Positions 9,293 through 18,130 are shown, counted from the stretch's first letter. The stretch is DNA of 43,841 nt from UBA1765 sp045615885 (GCA_045615885.1 JAZLFR010000065.1:1-43841); one strand, 5' to 3'. The notes: a model not told the origin generated them from the sequence alone. Numbers and translations are program-made.

Positions 9293-10105
9293 TTATCGGC
9301 TGCGCAAAAAATTCAAGACGCGATTCTTGTAATCGGGGGCTTCGTCATAGACGGCATGCCCATACTCTTCGTAGGTATAAAACTCTGAAGGCACTCCGCA
9401 TACCTTCAGCTTTTCTGCAATCTTCACGCTCGCTTCATAAGATACGACATGATCGAGGCCAGCTCCAATCACGAACACCGGGCACTTGATTTGACCCAGA
9501 CGATCATAGGAATTGACACCCTTGCAGGCGCGTGCCATGATGGCAAAGCGCTTCATTTCAGCTTCGGTCAAATTGCGATACATTACCAACAGGGCGCGAC
9601 GGTAGCGCTTCAAGAAGTTTGGAGAAAATGCGTTGTCGATGAACGAAGCCACAAGTTCTTCTGCGTTGAGGGCCTCTGCCATGTCGGCCCAGCCTTCGAT
9701 GACTTCTATCTGCAAGGGTTCCGCCTTCGAAGAGGACGATGCAAGCACAAGGTGATCCACAAGTTCCGGGTATTCGATGGCAAGATACTGCCCCACCATG
9801 CCACCCTGCGACGTGCCAAAAACATCCACATGGGCAAGATTTAACGCCTTAAGGGCAGCGGCCATGTCATGCGCCATATCTGCAATGGAATAACCCGGAA
9901 GAACATCCTTTTTGCGGTCAAAAAGATAGACCGTATATTCTTCCTTGAACATTTTATAAGCAGTCTCCACTGCTGCAGCCGAAGCCAAAACACTGCGAAG
10001 GCTCAAGCCAGGTATAATGACCAATTTCTTTGGACCATTGCCAAAGCAAACATACTCCATTTCAAAATCTGGAGTCTTGACGGATTGAATTGCAATATCG
10101 CTCAT
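9293..10105 (-). CDS. Alpha/beta hydrolase
   Basis: A 270-residue alpha/beta-hydrolase fold protein. The nucleophile elbow GTSQGG is at 97-102 (Ser99), the acid is likely the Asp in GAGLDHV, and the histidine is in EYGHAVYDE near the C-terminus. It resembles small esterases/lipases or pimeloyl-carrier methylesterase-like proteins; the substrate is unknown. ATG at 10105 (MSDIAIQ) is preferred over upstream in-frame codons, which encode a non-conserved extension. It converges with the HD-GYP gene, leaving only 10 bp between stops. Confidence 0.82.
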   Translation of the reverse strand: MSDIAIQSVKTPDFEMEYVCFGNGPKKLVIIPGLSLRSVLASAAAVETAYKMFKEEYTVYLFDRKKDVLPGYSIADMAHDMAAALKALNLAHVDVFGTSQGGMVGQYLAIEYPELVDHLVLASSSSKAEPLQIEVIEGWADMAEALNAEELVASFIDNAFSPNFLKRYRRALLVMYRNLTEAEMKRFAIMARACKGVNSYDRLGQIKCPVFVIGAGLDHVVSYEASVKIAEKLKVCGVPSEFYTYEEYGHAVYDEAPDYKNRVLNFLRSR

Positions 10106-10158
10106 AATCGAGAATGTACAAAAAATATTTGAAAAAAACAATTTGATGAATTAGTTCA

Positions 10159-11910
10159 TCACGCGACAACGACCTTGTTTTTGCCGGTGCGCTTTGCTTC
10201 GTAAAGGGCTTCGTCCACGCGAACGCAAATGGAATTTACAGTATCTTCGCAGTTCAATTCCGTAACGCCCACGCTAATCGTCTTCTTCCCTACCGCAGGG
10301 AAATTGACTTGCGCAAAACCGCTGCGCACGGCCTCTGCAAATTCAACAGCTTCCTTAATGCCCATGTCAGGGAGCATCACCATGAATTCTTCACCACCCC
10401 AACGGCCGGCATCTGCATCCGGGGCATTTTCAAATGTCGTCATCTGAATCTGGTTAGAAAGCCCGACAATCACGTTATCGCCTTCCTTATGGCCATATGT
10501 ATCGTTCACAGACTTGAAGTTGTCGATATCCATCATCACAAGCGACATGCTTTCGCCCGGGCATTCGGCAAGGCGTTCTGTAATGCGCCGCTGGATTTCG
10601 CCACGATTGTACAGACCTGTCAAGGCATCCGTTATGGAATTCTTGGTCATCTTGGTGTACATTTCCAAAAGTTCCGCAGAAGAAACATTGGTAAAGTTTG
10701 CAAGGCGGCTAATGACAGAAACCCTGCCGGCAGAGGCCTCTTCAAGGACTTCGGCATTTTTCAGTCTTGCCGGGTTTGCGGGGCCTTCACGCATGGCGAC
10801 AATGGCCATTACAGAGTTGTGAAGATTTACAGAATTCCCAGTACGCAAAAGTTCACCACTTGCATAAAAACCAAAAGTCGGAGCAAGCGTGTTCAACGGC
10901 AGCGTTTCCTTGTTCACATCGGCTTCACCCCAATATGTTTTTCTGGAAAGATCGGAATACGCAATGATTGCTTCCGGGCAAAATTTAGACAGACGGTTGA
11001 CTTCGAACTTTACGCTGTCCATCATTGCCTGCGGGTCGCCGTAGGCAATCCTGACGGAAGCACCTTCTGCAATATCAGTCTGCAGCAGCAACGCACCATC
11101 TTCCGAGCATGCAAGCGGCGAACGGAAAAGGTTCTCTCCGTTTTCATGGTAGAAGAGTGGGAACTCCAGAGTATTTTCAAAGAAGTAGTAATCGTTCTGA
11201 ATGTTCAGATACTTGGAGTAAGCTTCAAACGCAGGCTTGCCATCCAGTTCCCACAACACATTACCTTCTGCCTTGGTCACCGGGAAACTTTTGCCTAAAG
11301 GCTTCCAGCCAGAAACCTTTGCAGTCTCCACATAAAAATCTTCACCGCCATAGAGGACGCAGACCATGGCTTCATCGGAAAAGCCGTACCTATTGGAAAA
11401 TACAAAAGCAGGAATTTCTTCGCCAACAAACCTTGCCAAGCCACCAAAAACCTGAACATCACGCCTAAGGTTTGTCAACCTCTCACAAAGTTTAGTGTAG
11501 GAAAAAGTGGCCGATGCAGCTAGAATTTCAACGGCAGTCACCCATGGTCTTTTCTCCACTTCGTGAACCAAATTTTCGATAGAGGATGCAGCAAACTCTT
11601 CATCCAGAGCATACTGCAAAAGACCTACGCGGGTTGTGTCTCGTTCAAACAAAGTGCAGGAAACAGAAACTGATTTCCTGGAAAGTTTTCCGCTGACAAT
11701 ATTGCCGGCGCTCGAGCTTCCAATGCAAACCGAATCCGGGAAGTATTCTTCAAGCGCCGCGCAGGCATCGTTAAGCGCCGTAAGATCGGACTGCCCTGAA
11801 ACGACATGAAACAGGAACTTCAATGGCTTTCCGCCACGAAATCTCGCAATCCTCTGCAAAACATCTCTAAAATGCTTTGGATTTTCGTATGTAAACTGAA
11901 CCTGTTTCAC
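10159..11910 (-). CDS. FIST sensor domain - GGDEF diguanylate cyclase
   Basis: A 583-residue cytoplasmic protein. Residues about 25-220 form a FIST N domain and 220-375 a FIST C domain, a small-ligand sensor thought to bind amino-acid-like molecules. Residues about 420-583 are a GGDEF domain with DALTGLYNR, DIDNFKSVNDTYGH and the active site GGEEF at 505-509. The segment before GGEEF reads NAPDADAGRW, so the RxxD product-inhibition site is absent. The enzyme is predicted active and not feedback inhibited through that site. The start is a GTG with AAGG upstream. It ends about 50 bp before the alpha/beta hydrolase gene start. Confidence 0.88.
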   Translation of the reverse strand: MKQVQFTYENPKHFRDVLQRIARFRGGKPLKFLFHVVSGQSDLTALNDACAALEEYFPDSVCIGSSSAGNIVSGKLSRKSVSVSCTLFERDTTRVGLLQYALDEEFAASSIENLVHEVEKRPWVTAVEILAASATFSYTKLCERLTNLRRDVQVFGGLARFVGEEIPAFVFSNRYGFSDEAMVCVLYGGEDFYVETAKVSGWKPLGKSFPVTKAEGNVLWELDGKPAFEAYSKYLNIQNDYYFFENTLEFPLFYHENGENLFRSPLACSEDGALLLQTDIAEGASVRIAYGDPQAMMDSVKFEVNRLSKFCPEAIIAYSDLSRKTYWGEADVNKETLPLNTLAPTFGFYASGELLRTGNSVNLHNSVMAIVAMREGPANPARLKNAEVLEEASAGRVSVISRLANFTNVSSAELLEMYTKMTKNSITDALTGLYNRGEIQRRITERLAECPGESMSLVMMDIDNFKSVNDTYGHKEGDNVIVGLSNQIQMTTFENAPDADAGRWGGEEFMVMLPDMGIKEAVEFAEAVRSGFAQVNFPAVGKKTISVGVTELNCEDTVNSICVRVDEALYEAKRTGKNKVVVA

Positions 11911-12060
11911 GCTGCCTTATTTTCCTTGGCGTGGAAAAATAAAAAAAATTCAAAAGACAAATGTTGCGTCAAAGCATTTATGTTCTGACCGGGCCGTCGG
12001 GTTGCCCATCTCCTACTCATTTCTAAAACTAGACTTTTTTGGGGTGATTTTCTTTGTTCC

Positions 12061-12204
12061 TTAATATAGGAAAATTCCTTCAAAAAAGGTTGTAAAGTCT
12101 GCAATAGCGTCAGACTCACGATTACCCTCCTTGGTCTTCCATTCCATAAAGCGGTCTTCGCCGCTGGTAATGGCACCAGCCTTCGAAATCAACTGATCCA
12201 ACAT
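12061..12204 (-). pseudogene. Fragment of a type I restriction HsdR subunit
   Basis: A 47-codon remnant reads ...KAGAITSGEDRFMEWKT, then ADFTTFFEGIF, ending at TAA 12063-12061. The FMEWKT-G and FFEGIF pattern matches the stretch after the helicase core of HsdR subunits. Nothing else of hsdR is recognisable; the flanks (11911-12060 and 12205-12388) are AT-rich and I see no other gene in them. With the truncated hsdS at 16 kb it suggests a decayed type I restriction locus. Confidence 0.5.
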
Positions 12205-12388
12205 GAATGAATATTGGATAAGGATATAAAACAAATCTAGAACATCTTCTAATAGAGGACTACAAAGAATTTCAAAAAAACATAGATTATATTTTTTGAA
12301 AAATCCTAAGCCGCAATATATATCATTTCAATTTTCATATTAACATGAAATGTGTAATAACACAAATACGTTCAAATCCATATTTGAA

Positions 12389-12775
12389 TTATAGAAATTT
12401 AATTTTCATTTTCTCAGATGCTTTTGTTGATAATTTAAAAGAAAGTTTGGCTGAATCGGAAACTTCAGATTTTTCGACAACATTTTCTATAGATTTTCCA
12501 CATTCTTTTTTCCTAAACCCGTTGACTTTTTCTATGGAAAATCTAGGACGAGATTTTTTTGACCCACACACAAGGATCTTCATTTCAGGATACAAAATAA
12601 TTTTTCCAACGGTTAGTTCAACTACGTTTTTTGGGAATAGATTTTTTCAACCTTTATTCCATCTCCGCTAACAAGATTCCATTTGCGATTTAGCAAGGCC
12701 GATTCCTCCGAAAGAATCCGAAGAATATAGATATGTAACAAATATTGCTACAGCATGAATAGATTTCATTTTCAT
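12389..12775 (-). pseudogene. Frameshifted small secreted protein
   Basis: An AGAGAGG ribosome site precedes ATG at 12775 and a signal-peptide-like start (MKMKSIHAVAIFVTYLY). That frame soon ends, but a second frame continues through SEESALLNRKWNLVSGDGI and KVEKIYSQK, and a third continues from NVVELTVGK to the stop at 12389. The second change falls in a run of six A residues near 12630, where a seventh would restore the frame. This looks like one gene with two frameshifts, directly downstream of the lipoprotein gene. No family is recognised. An opposite-strand reading frame exists but is less convincing. Confidence 0.4.
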
Positions 12776-12793
12776 ATAAAGACCTCTCTTTTT

Positions 12794-13495
12794 TTATTTA
12801 CTTATAACTCCCACAATTGAAGAATCTTTCATGGCTGTATTTGCGCAAAAGATTCTTTCTATCACCGCATACGGAACCGAACAAGAGAACGGCATATCAT
12901 CGGGCTCTTGATACCAGCTGGCAAGCGTAAAACAGGAATCTTGCAGATCGACATTAAGTAAAACCGAATCATACTGAGCGCTAAAAGGCTCGGAACGATA
13001 TTGTTCATCAATTACAAGATTGTATGTGTATGTATCGGCATATAAATAGTTATTATCGCGCAAGAGCCTCCATCGAATAAATAGGGAATCTGATTTGAGA
13101 ACAAAACTATGCCATTTTTCCCCGTCAACGGATCGGATAGAAAAAGTTCCAGACATATATTCCACTGTATCGACTATAATTTCAGTGTTACTTGAATCAG
13201 AATGATGCTCCCATATTTTGTTGTACGTAAATGCGGAATCATCGAACAATTCTAAAATTTCCTTAAAAAACACATTGTAAATTTGATATTCCGTTTTATT
13301 CTTATCATCGTTAAATACTCTATTTTCAAATTTATGTTTTTTAAAAGAATAGTAAGTATTTGCATTGACATCTTTTTCATAATTTCCAGAAGCTCCCGAA
13401 CAATCTGCAAAATCATCAAGAGCACTACAGCCTTCTAAAAAAAAGCCCGCAAAAATAAGAATAAAGAATAACATTCCAAGTTCCAGTCTTTTCAT
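12794..13495 (-). CDS. Hypothetical lipoprotein
   Basis: A 233-residue protein with a clear lipoprotein signal: MKRLELGMLFF, then hydrophobic residues and lipobox LEGC near residue 23. The mature part is rich in Asp, Ser, Asn and aromatic residues, as in exported beta-rich proteins, with no domain I can name. It begins 4 nt after the stop of the preceding lipoprotein gene, so they are in one operon with the TIGR02147 regulator. Base composition is AT-rich compared with the core genes. Function unknown. Confidence 0.75.
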   Translation of the reverse strand: MKRLELGMLFFILIFAGFFLEGCSALDDFADCSGASGNYEKDVNANTYYSFKKHKFENRVFNDDKNKTEYQIYNVFFKEILELFDDSAFTYNKIWEHHSDSSNTEIIVDTVEYMSGTFSIRSVDGEKWHSFVLKSDSLFIRWRLLRDNNYLYADTYTYNLVIDEQYRSEPFSAQYDSVLLNVDLQDSCFTLASWYQEPDDMPFSCSVPYAVIERIFCANTAMKDSSIVGVISK

Positions 13496-13499
13496 TTCA

Positions 13500-14144
13500 C
13501 TATTTCTCCAAACATCTTTTTTTCATTTTTTCAGCAAAATCTTTCAAGATGCCATCTACATTACCGACAAGGTGTTCTTTGGCAGAAGAACATGTCAAGT
13601 GCAAACCACTTTCTTCGCAGTTTACCATATGGAGGGACAAGCTCCCGCCTTCATCGTTACAGTTTTTTTCAAATTCGGAAAGGTCTTTTTCGCAGCGGCT
13701 TTTATCAAAATAGATGTTGTCTAGCTTTTCGTGGAAAATAATGCCGTTGTCATTTGAAGTTAAAAAGAATGTATATCCAAATTCACCTACATCTTGTATG
13801 CTTATTTGAGATTGAACTCCAAATTCCTCCTGATAAACATTGACATAGCAATACAAGTTCGGGTCATCTTCTGTATAAGCAAAGTAGCTTTCCCTTTCGC
13901 TATGAAATTTAATTTCATACCAATAGGCGATAGAGTCAATTTTATGATTGCCGACATCTGCTGGTTCGGCATCGGCAAATACTTTTACAGAATCTACATG
14001 AAGCTCCGCGATTTCTTTTTCTGCTATGGTGTTTTCATCGACGGTTCCACCGGAAGCCACTTTTTCTGAACAGGCTAAAAGCGTATGCGACAGCATACAA
14101 ATAGTCAACGAAGCAAGGAAACCATCAAACACCTTACTTTTCAT
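13500..14144 (-). CDS. Hypothetical lipoprotein
   Basis: A roughly 214-residue protein with signal peptide and lipobox LLAC (MKSKVFDGFLASLTICML then SHTLLACSE). The mature part has several cysteines (CEKD, NCNDE, NCEES, TCSS, CLEK) that could form disulfides in the periplasm or at the surface. ATG at 14144 is chosen because GAAGG lies upstream; it overlaps the end of the regulator gene by about 11 nt, indicating translational coupling. No known domain. It is probably controlled together with its upstream regulator. Confidence 0.75.
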   Translation of the reverse strand: MKSKVFDGFLASLTICMLSHTLLACSEKVASGGTVDENTIAEKEIAELHVDSVKVFADAEPADVGNHKIDSIAYWYEIKFHSERESYFAYTEDDPNLYCYVNVYQEEFGVQSQISIQDVGEFGYTFFLTSNDNGIIFHEKLDNIYFDKSRCEKDLSEFEKNCNDEGGSLSLHMVNCEESGLHLTCSSAKEHLVGNVDGILKDFAEKMKKRCLEK

Positions 14145-14970
14145 TTTCTGCACCTTCTATTTTTTGAGTCAACGGGAAAAGCTGTAGATTCAGTCGCAAG
14201 ACTTGTTCCGTCTTGTCATCACTCAGAATGATACTCTGAACTTCTTCGCGACATTTACGCAAGACTTCTACAATCTTACCGTAAGCATCGTTTGACACTC
14301 CCATGGTTATTCCCGAAACAAAACGTTCATCGACAGAAAAACGGTCTATTGCATCTATGGCAAAATTCGCCATCTGTCTATTCATAGAGCGGACTGCCAA
14401 CGAGATCGACTGTGTATCACCCGCTAGAATTTTATCCGTCTGTGCGTACGTCGATTCTCCAGTCAGCTTGAGGATTCCTGCTTCGACTTGAAAATCAATG
14501 GACTCCTTTACCTCCCTAGCGGATACTTCATGAATGCATTTTTTGGCGATTTCCTTGGGCATCGCCCCTGGCATGGCAGGAGCCAGTTCGCGAATTACGG
14601 GGTGCACCCACGAATCATAGTACCGAAAAGATTCCGCTCCGATATGGTGCACCTTATTCGCTTTCGCTATGGACTGCATTTCGGCAAAGGCAAATCGTTT
14701 TTTTCCATCGTTTTTTGCCTGTGCATACATTACCAGATTAAAGAAATAGTCTCGTTCGACCCCTACAAAACCAAAGGCATCGGCTACCTTGACAGTGGCA
14801 TTTTTTCCGAGATTCGACTTGCCTTCACAAACCTGCTTCATAAACACGGGTGATATAAACCCGCACATTTTTGAATAGTCACGCCACGAAAATGCCGATG
14901 TGCGCTTTTTCCAATCATAAAAATCCTGCAAAAAACGTCTATAATCTTGATATTGTAAAATCTGGTTCAT
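14134..14970 (-). CDS. TIGR02147-family protein (putative DNA-binding regulator)
   Basis: A 278-residue protein with the family start YQDYRRFLQDFYDWKK, then SWRDYSKMCGF and the C-terminal LNLQLFPLT. TIGR02147 proteins form a large paralogous family in Fibrobacter, also seen in Bdellovibrio and relatives, and are thought to be transcriptional regulators with an N-terminal helix-turn-helix-like region; direct function is not established. It heads an operon with two lipoprotein genes and a broken third small secreted gene. A TAAATTTG box lies about 37 nt upstream. Recognition of the family strongly supports a Fibrobacter source. Confidence 0.88.
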   Translation of the reverse strand: MNQILQYQDYRRFLQDFYDWKKRTSAFSWRDYSKMCGFISPVFMKQVCEGKSNLGKNATVKVADAFGFVGVERDYFFNLVMYAQAKNDGKKRFAFAEMQSIAKANKVHHIGAESFRYYDSWVHPVIRELAPAMPGAMPKEIAKKCIHEVSAREVKESIDFQVEAGILKLTGESTYAQTDKILAGDTQSISLAVRSMNRQMANFAIDAIDRFSVDERFVSGITMGVSNDAYGKIVEVLRKCREEVQSIILSDDKTEQVLRLNLQLFPLTQKIEGAENEK

Positions 14971-15007
14971 TGTGAATAATTTAACGACAACAGTTACCTT
15001 CTATCCA

Positions 15008-15015
15008 CAAATTTA
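15008..15015 (-). promoter_or_regulatory. TAnnTTTG box before the TIGR02147 gene
   Basis: TAAATTTG on the minus strand lies 37 bp before the ATG at 14970. A TTG lies 22 nt further upstream, slightly more than the usual spacing. The AT-rich stretch 15016-15115 shows nothing else I can name. Confidence 0.4.
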
Positions 15016-15115
15016 GTACATAATTGCTTATTTATTACAATAATAAACATATTTAATTCGTTATTTTACAAAATTTACATTTTTGAATACACCTTGAATA
15101 CAAAATCAGAAAACG

Positions 15116-15253
15116 CTACTCCATACTGATTGCAACAGGATAACCCGCAACCTTCGCAGAACTAGCAAGGAACTTATTGCAAATAGTCACTTCATCGCGA
15201 ACTGCCAAACGTTTCTCATCTTCTTCCCTAAAATAATCTTTATTTTTGATAGT
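15116..15253 (-). pseudogene. C-terminal remnant of an unknown gene
   Basis: An open frame of 45 codons reads ...YFREEDEKRLAVRDEVTI, then KVAGYPVAISME and a TAG stop. It looks like the natural C-terminus of a soluble protein cut off by the IS21-type element end that begins about 15259. No start codon is present and I do not recognise the family. Confidence 0.35.
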
Positions 15254-15258
15254 TTAGT

Positions 15259-15314
15259 GTCAATTGATTATTCCGGCGTGAAAAAAACGCCGTTCCGGAA
15301 TGGAGGAAACCGCT
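15259..15314. mobile_element. Putative terminal end of an IS21-type element
   Basis: TGTCAATTGATTATTCC at 15259 matches the TG...CA style of IS21-family ends. It is followed by an ACGCCG hairpin (CGGCGT-GAAAAAA-ACGCCG) and then the istB stop, the expected order at the istB-side end. The opposite end and istA are missing here. Confidence 0.4.
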
Positions 15315-15880
15315 TTAGCGGCTTAACTTCTTATCCAATCCATAGACTTCCCGCATAGAGATGTCCTTGTTGGGGTCAGAACTGCGGATGTCTATCGTAT
15401 AGGCGTTATGAATGATTCTATCTAGAATCGAATCAGCCAACGGATTTGCCATGCCGCCTAGCTGATCATACCATTCAGAGGATGGATACTGGGAACAGAA
15501 AATCGTCGATGATTTCCCACTCCTTCGGTGAAGTATCTCGAAAATCGTCTTCTGCTCATTTTCGCTTGGCTTCAAGAGCAACCACTCATCGATAATCAAG
15601 AGCGTTGGTTTCGTATACTTCAGCATGGCCTTCGTGAAAGTCCTGTTTTCCTTAGCCATTTCCAGTTCAATCAGCAGGTCGGGAGACGAACGAAACAGGT
15701 TGTGTAAAACCGCCTGCAGGCTTCGTAACCGAATGCGCAGGCCATGTATGTCTTCCCGCTTCCTGTCGCTCCGGTGATGAAGATGTTCCTGCCTTCACGA
15801 ATGAACTCGCAAGTGGAAAGCCGAGAAATCAGGTCCTTGTTCAGCTTTCGACCGGAGGTGTAGTTGATTTCATTGATGAA
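15315..15880 (-). pseudogene. istB: istB, IS21-family helper ATPase, frameshifted and 5'-truncated
   Basis: From about 15874 the minus strand reads NYTSGRKLNKDLISRLSTCE, then Walker A GATGSGKTY, then FVRLP, and stops; the neighbouring frame continues DLLIELEMAKENR, Walker B LLIIDEWLL, and ADSILDRIIHNAY to the stop at 15315. One missing base near 15681-15683 (CTC CCG ACC in place of CTC CCN GAC) explains the break. IstB is the AAA+ partner of the IstA transposase. The N-terminal portion and istA are absent, so the element is dead. It abuts the truncated hsdS. Confidence 0.82.
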
Positions 15881-15987
15881 TAACAGAAGAAACTTATTGG
15901 AATGGAAATATTCCTTTTTTCTCCCCCAAAGATGTTGGTTCTCCCAAAACTCATGTCTGGTGAAATAGACGCAGAAAAAGTCCAGAT

Positions 15988-16557
15988 TTAGGCTGCTAAA
16001 TTATCGTTTATCTTATTGTTGAGTTCGATTTTGTCGTCGAGGGCGAAGAGTATGCCGGCAATTCGCTTTTGTTCTGCGAGAGGAGGCAACATCAATCGAA
16101 TTTCTCTAAAGTTTTTTAGAGGCTGCGATAACGCCGGTACACCAACTTGATTTGCAAAAGACAATATTTTATGTTGTCCCTCGTAAGAATGGAAATAATA
16201 GACAAGGAACGGGACACAAACTTTATACAAGTCAAAAGTTGCTCTAAATTGTCTTTGAGAGCATAGATATTCTTCATATTCCGAATTTTCAGGAATATAC
16301 GCAATCTGTCCCACAGTTCCACTTATAGTAACAACAATATCACCTCTTCGAGCAATAGAACGAGCTAAAGAATACGCTTTTTCTTTTGTAACAAACTTTG
16401 TTACATTGTCAGTGACACGAAAAACCTTTAGATTTGCACCATCTATTATCGGAAAACCCTTTTCAACAAAACACTCTATTTTAAGGTTTGATCCAAAAGG
16501 CCCTGCTGCGATATCAGTTATAACATCACCTAATCTCGTTTCTTTCCATTCACTCAT
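15988..16557 (-). pseudogene. hsdS: hsdS, type I restriction specificity subunit, truncated to one half
   Basis: A 189-residue piece of an HsdS: one target-recognition domain (about 1-150) followed by the conserved coiled-coil start PLAEQKRIAGILFALDDKIE and NNKINDN. Normal HsdS has two such halves (about 400 residues) and continues past this helix; here it stops after LAA. Downstream sequence is unrelated and leads into the istB remnant. No hsdM or hsdR is adjacent. Half-size HsdS proteins can dimerise, so residual function cannot be fully excluded, but without partners it is most likely a relic. Confidence 0.75.
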
Positions 16558-16624
16558 ATTCTACCATTCTCTAAATAGCAATCTCTGCGGCCTCATTCCT
16601 ACATTCCTCACACCAACACACTCC

Positions 16625-17959
16625 TCATGCCCATTTTTCCACGGCAAGCGCGATGAGGCGCTTCGCCTGGTCGGCGAGGTAAAGCGGGATGTTCAGAACG
16701 TTCTCGTCCAGGGCCAGGTTTTTCATGGAGAAGCGGACGCGTAGTTTTGTGATATCATCAAAACGACTCGCGTAGTTTTTCATGCTGGTCGAAACGATGT
16801 TTTTACCGGACTTCACTTCTACCGGGATAATGAGGTTTTCGTGTTGGATGATGAAGTCCACTTCATATCTTGAATTTTCATCGGTCCAGTAGAATATATT
16901 TTTGCCGTATTGTTTGCGTAGCGCCTGCAGCACATAGTTTTCGGCAAAAGCTCCGTGGAATTCAGTGTAGAGTGCATCGCCTAAGATGACGGTTTGCGGA
17001 GTCACACCCGAAAGTCTGCGCAATAGGCCTACATCGGCCATATAGATTTTGAAGGCGGACAAATCTTCGTACGCCAACAAGGGTATTCCCGGCTTCTTGA
17101 TACGGGCTACTTTGTACGCAAGGCCAGCATTTACCAGCCACATCAGTGCATTCTCGTATTCGCGGGCGCGGGCTCCGGGTTTTGCAGCACTGTACAAGAA
17201 CTTCTTGTTTTCGTGCGCAAGCTGTGACGGCACGGATTTCCAAATCAGGGATATTTTTGGGAAATCACCGCGATCGGCATGGCGGGCAAAATCACGTTCG
17301 TAAGAATCGTTCAGTTCATCGAGCCCGTATTCCACCTGAGTGGAATCATAATTCTGAACAAAATTCTTGACAACGCCAGGCATTCCTCCGCTCACAAAAT
17401 AGTGCTTGAGTTTTTCTTCGAGAGGGGCAGCAAATGCAAGCGGAATGTTTTCGAGAGAGTCTATGGACTGCATATAATTAGCAAAACTCTCTGCATCCGA
17501 GGCGGCCAAATACTCTTCGAAATCCATGGGATAGGCGTCTAGGAACTGAACCTTCCCTACAGGGAACCCATCCTTCGAAAGCGAGACTCCAAGCAACGAA
17601 CCCGCGCTTGCCACGGCATATTCTGGAGCGTCTTCGCAAAAATACTTGAGGCTGTTCAGCGCCTTGCCACAGCACTGGATTTCATCGAATACAATGAGCG
17701 TTTTTTGTGGTTCAATGGGGACTCCACTCAACAGGGAAAGTTGCGGAATCAAGCGCTTGGGATCCTTTGTGCTTTCGAAAACAGAAGCGAGGCTTTGGTC
17801 AAAATCGAAGTTGAAATAGGCTACGTTTTCAAAGCAGGTGCGGCCAAATTCCTTTAGTGCCCACGTTTTTCCGCATTGGCGAACACCCCGCAGTATGAGC
17901 GGTTTTCGGTCGTTGCGATTCTTCCATTGCAAAAGTTCGTCAAGAATTTTTCGTTTCAT
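16625..17959 (-). CDS. AAA-family ATPase with DUF4143 domain
   Basis: A 444-residue protein: N-terminal AAA_14 ATPase with Walker A GVRQCGKT (25-32) and Walker B LIVFDEIQ (88-95), then a C-terminal DUF4143 domain ending in a nuclease-like patch (YEVDFIIQHENLIIPVEVKSG, read as D...E-V-K). Such proteins are very common, multi-copy accessory genes of anaerobes with unknown role; the C-terminal part resembles the PD-(D/E)XK fold. It is intact among decayed neighbours. Two direct repeats TGTAGAAAATGTGAT lie just before its start (17995 and 18027) and may be an operator. Confidence 0.87.
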   Translation of the reverse strand: MKRKILDELLQWKNRNDRKPLILRGVRQCGKTWALKEFGRTCFENVAYFNFDFDQSLASVFESTKDPKRLIPQLSLLSGVPIEPQKTLIVFDEIQCCGKALNSLKYFCEDAPEYAVASAGSLLGVSLSKDGFPVGKVQFLDAYPMDFEEYLAASDAESFANYMQSIDSLENIPLAFAAPLEEKLKHYFVSGGMPGVVKNFVQNYDSTQVEYGLDELNDSYERDFARHADRGDFPKISLIWKSVPSQLAHENKKFLYSAAKPGARAREYENALMWLVNAGLAYKVARIKKPGIPLLAYEDLSAFKIYMADVGLLRRLSGVTPQTVILGDALYTEFHGAFAENYVLQALRKQYGKNIFYWTDENSRYEVDFIIQHENLIIPVEVKSGKNIVSTSMKNYASRFDDITKLRVRFSMKNLALDENVLNIPLYLADQAKRLIALAVEKWA

Positions 17960-17994
17960 AAGACATCTCGTTCAAGAGTCAATATATAAATTTT

Positions 17995-18041
17995 TGTAGA
18001 AAATGTGATTTTTCACTCAAAAATCCTGTAGAAAATGTGAT
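17995..18041. repeat. Direct repeat pair upstream of the DUF4143 ATPase
   Basis: TGTAGAAAATGTGAT occurs at 17995-18009 and again at 18027-18041, with 32 nt between starts (about three helical turns). Its position 36-82 bp before the ATPase start suggests an operator or promoter duplication. Confidence 0.6.
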
Positions 18042-18053
18042 AAATATACACAT

Positions 18054-18130
18054 AATTCAACTTTCTTGACATTCCCTAAAAAAGGTTGACACTTTTGGGG
18101 TGTTTTTACTGACCGAGTTGACATTACCGG
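18054..18130. mobile_element. Possible IS21-type terminal repeats (remnant)
   Basis: TTGACA occurs three times within about 60 bp (CTTGACATTCCC, GTTGACACTTTTGGGG, GTTGACATTACC). Multiple TTGACA-type repeats at the ends are typical of IS21-family elements. No transposase lies next to them, so this is a stranded end at best. Confidence 0.35.

Noticed and set aside
10309..11298. A 329-codon plus-strand frame opposite the FIST-GGDEF gene
   Set aside because: Shadow of a gene with clear catalytic motifs.
12345..12671. A 108-codon plus-strand frame in the AT-rich gap
   Set aside because: Phe/Ser-rich, no ribosome site, no recognisable family; the minus strand has a better signal-peptide start with AGAGAGG.
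17995..18041. CRISPR array from repeated 15-mers
   Set aside because: Only two units, AT-rich, no cas genes; better read as an operator duplication.
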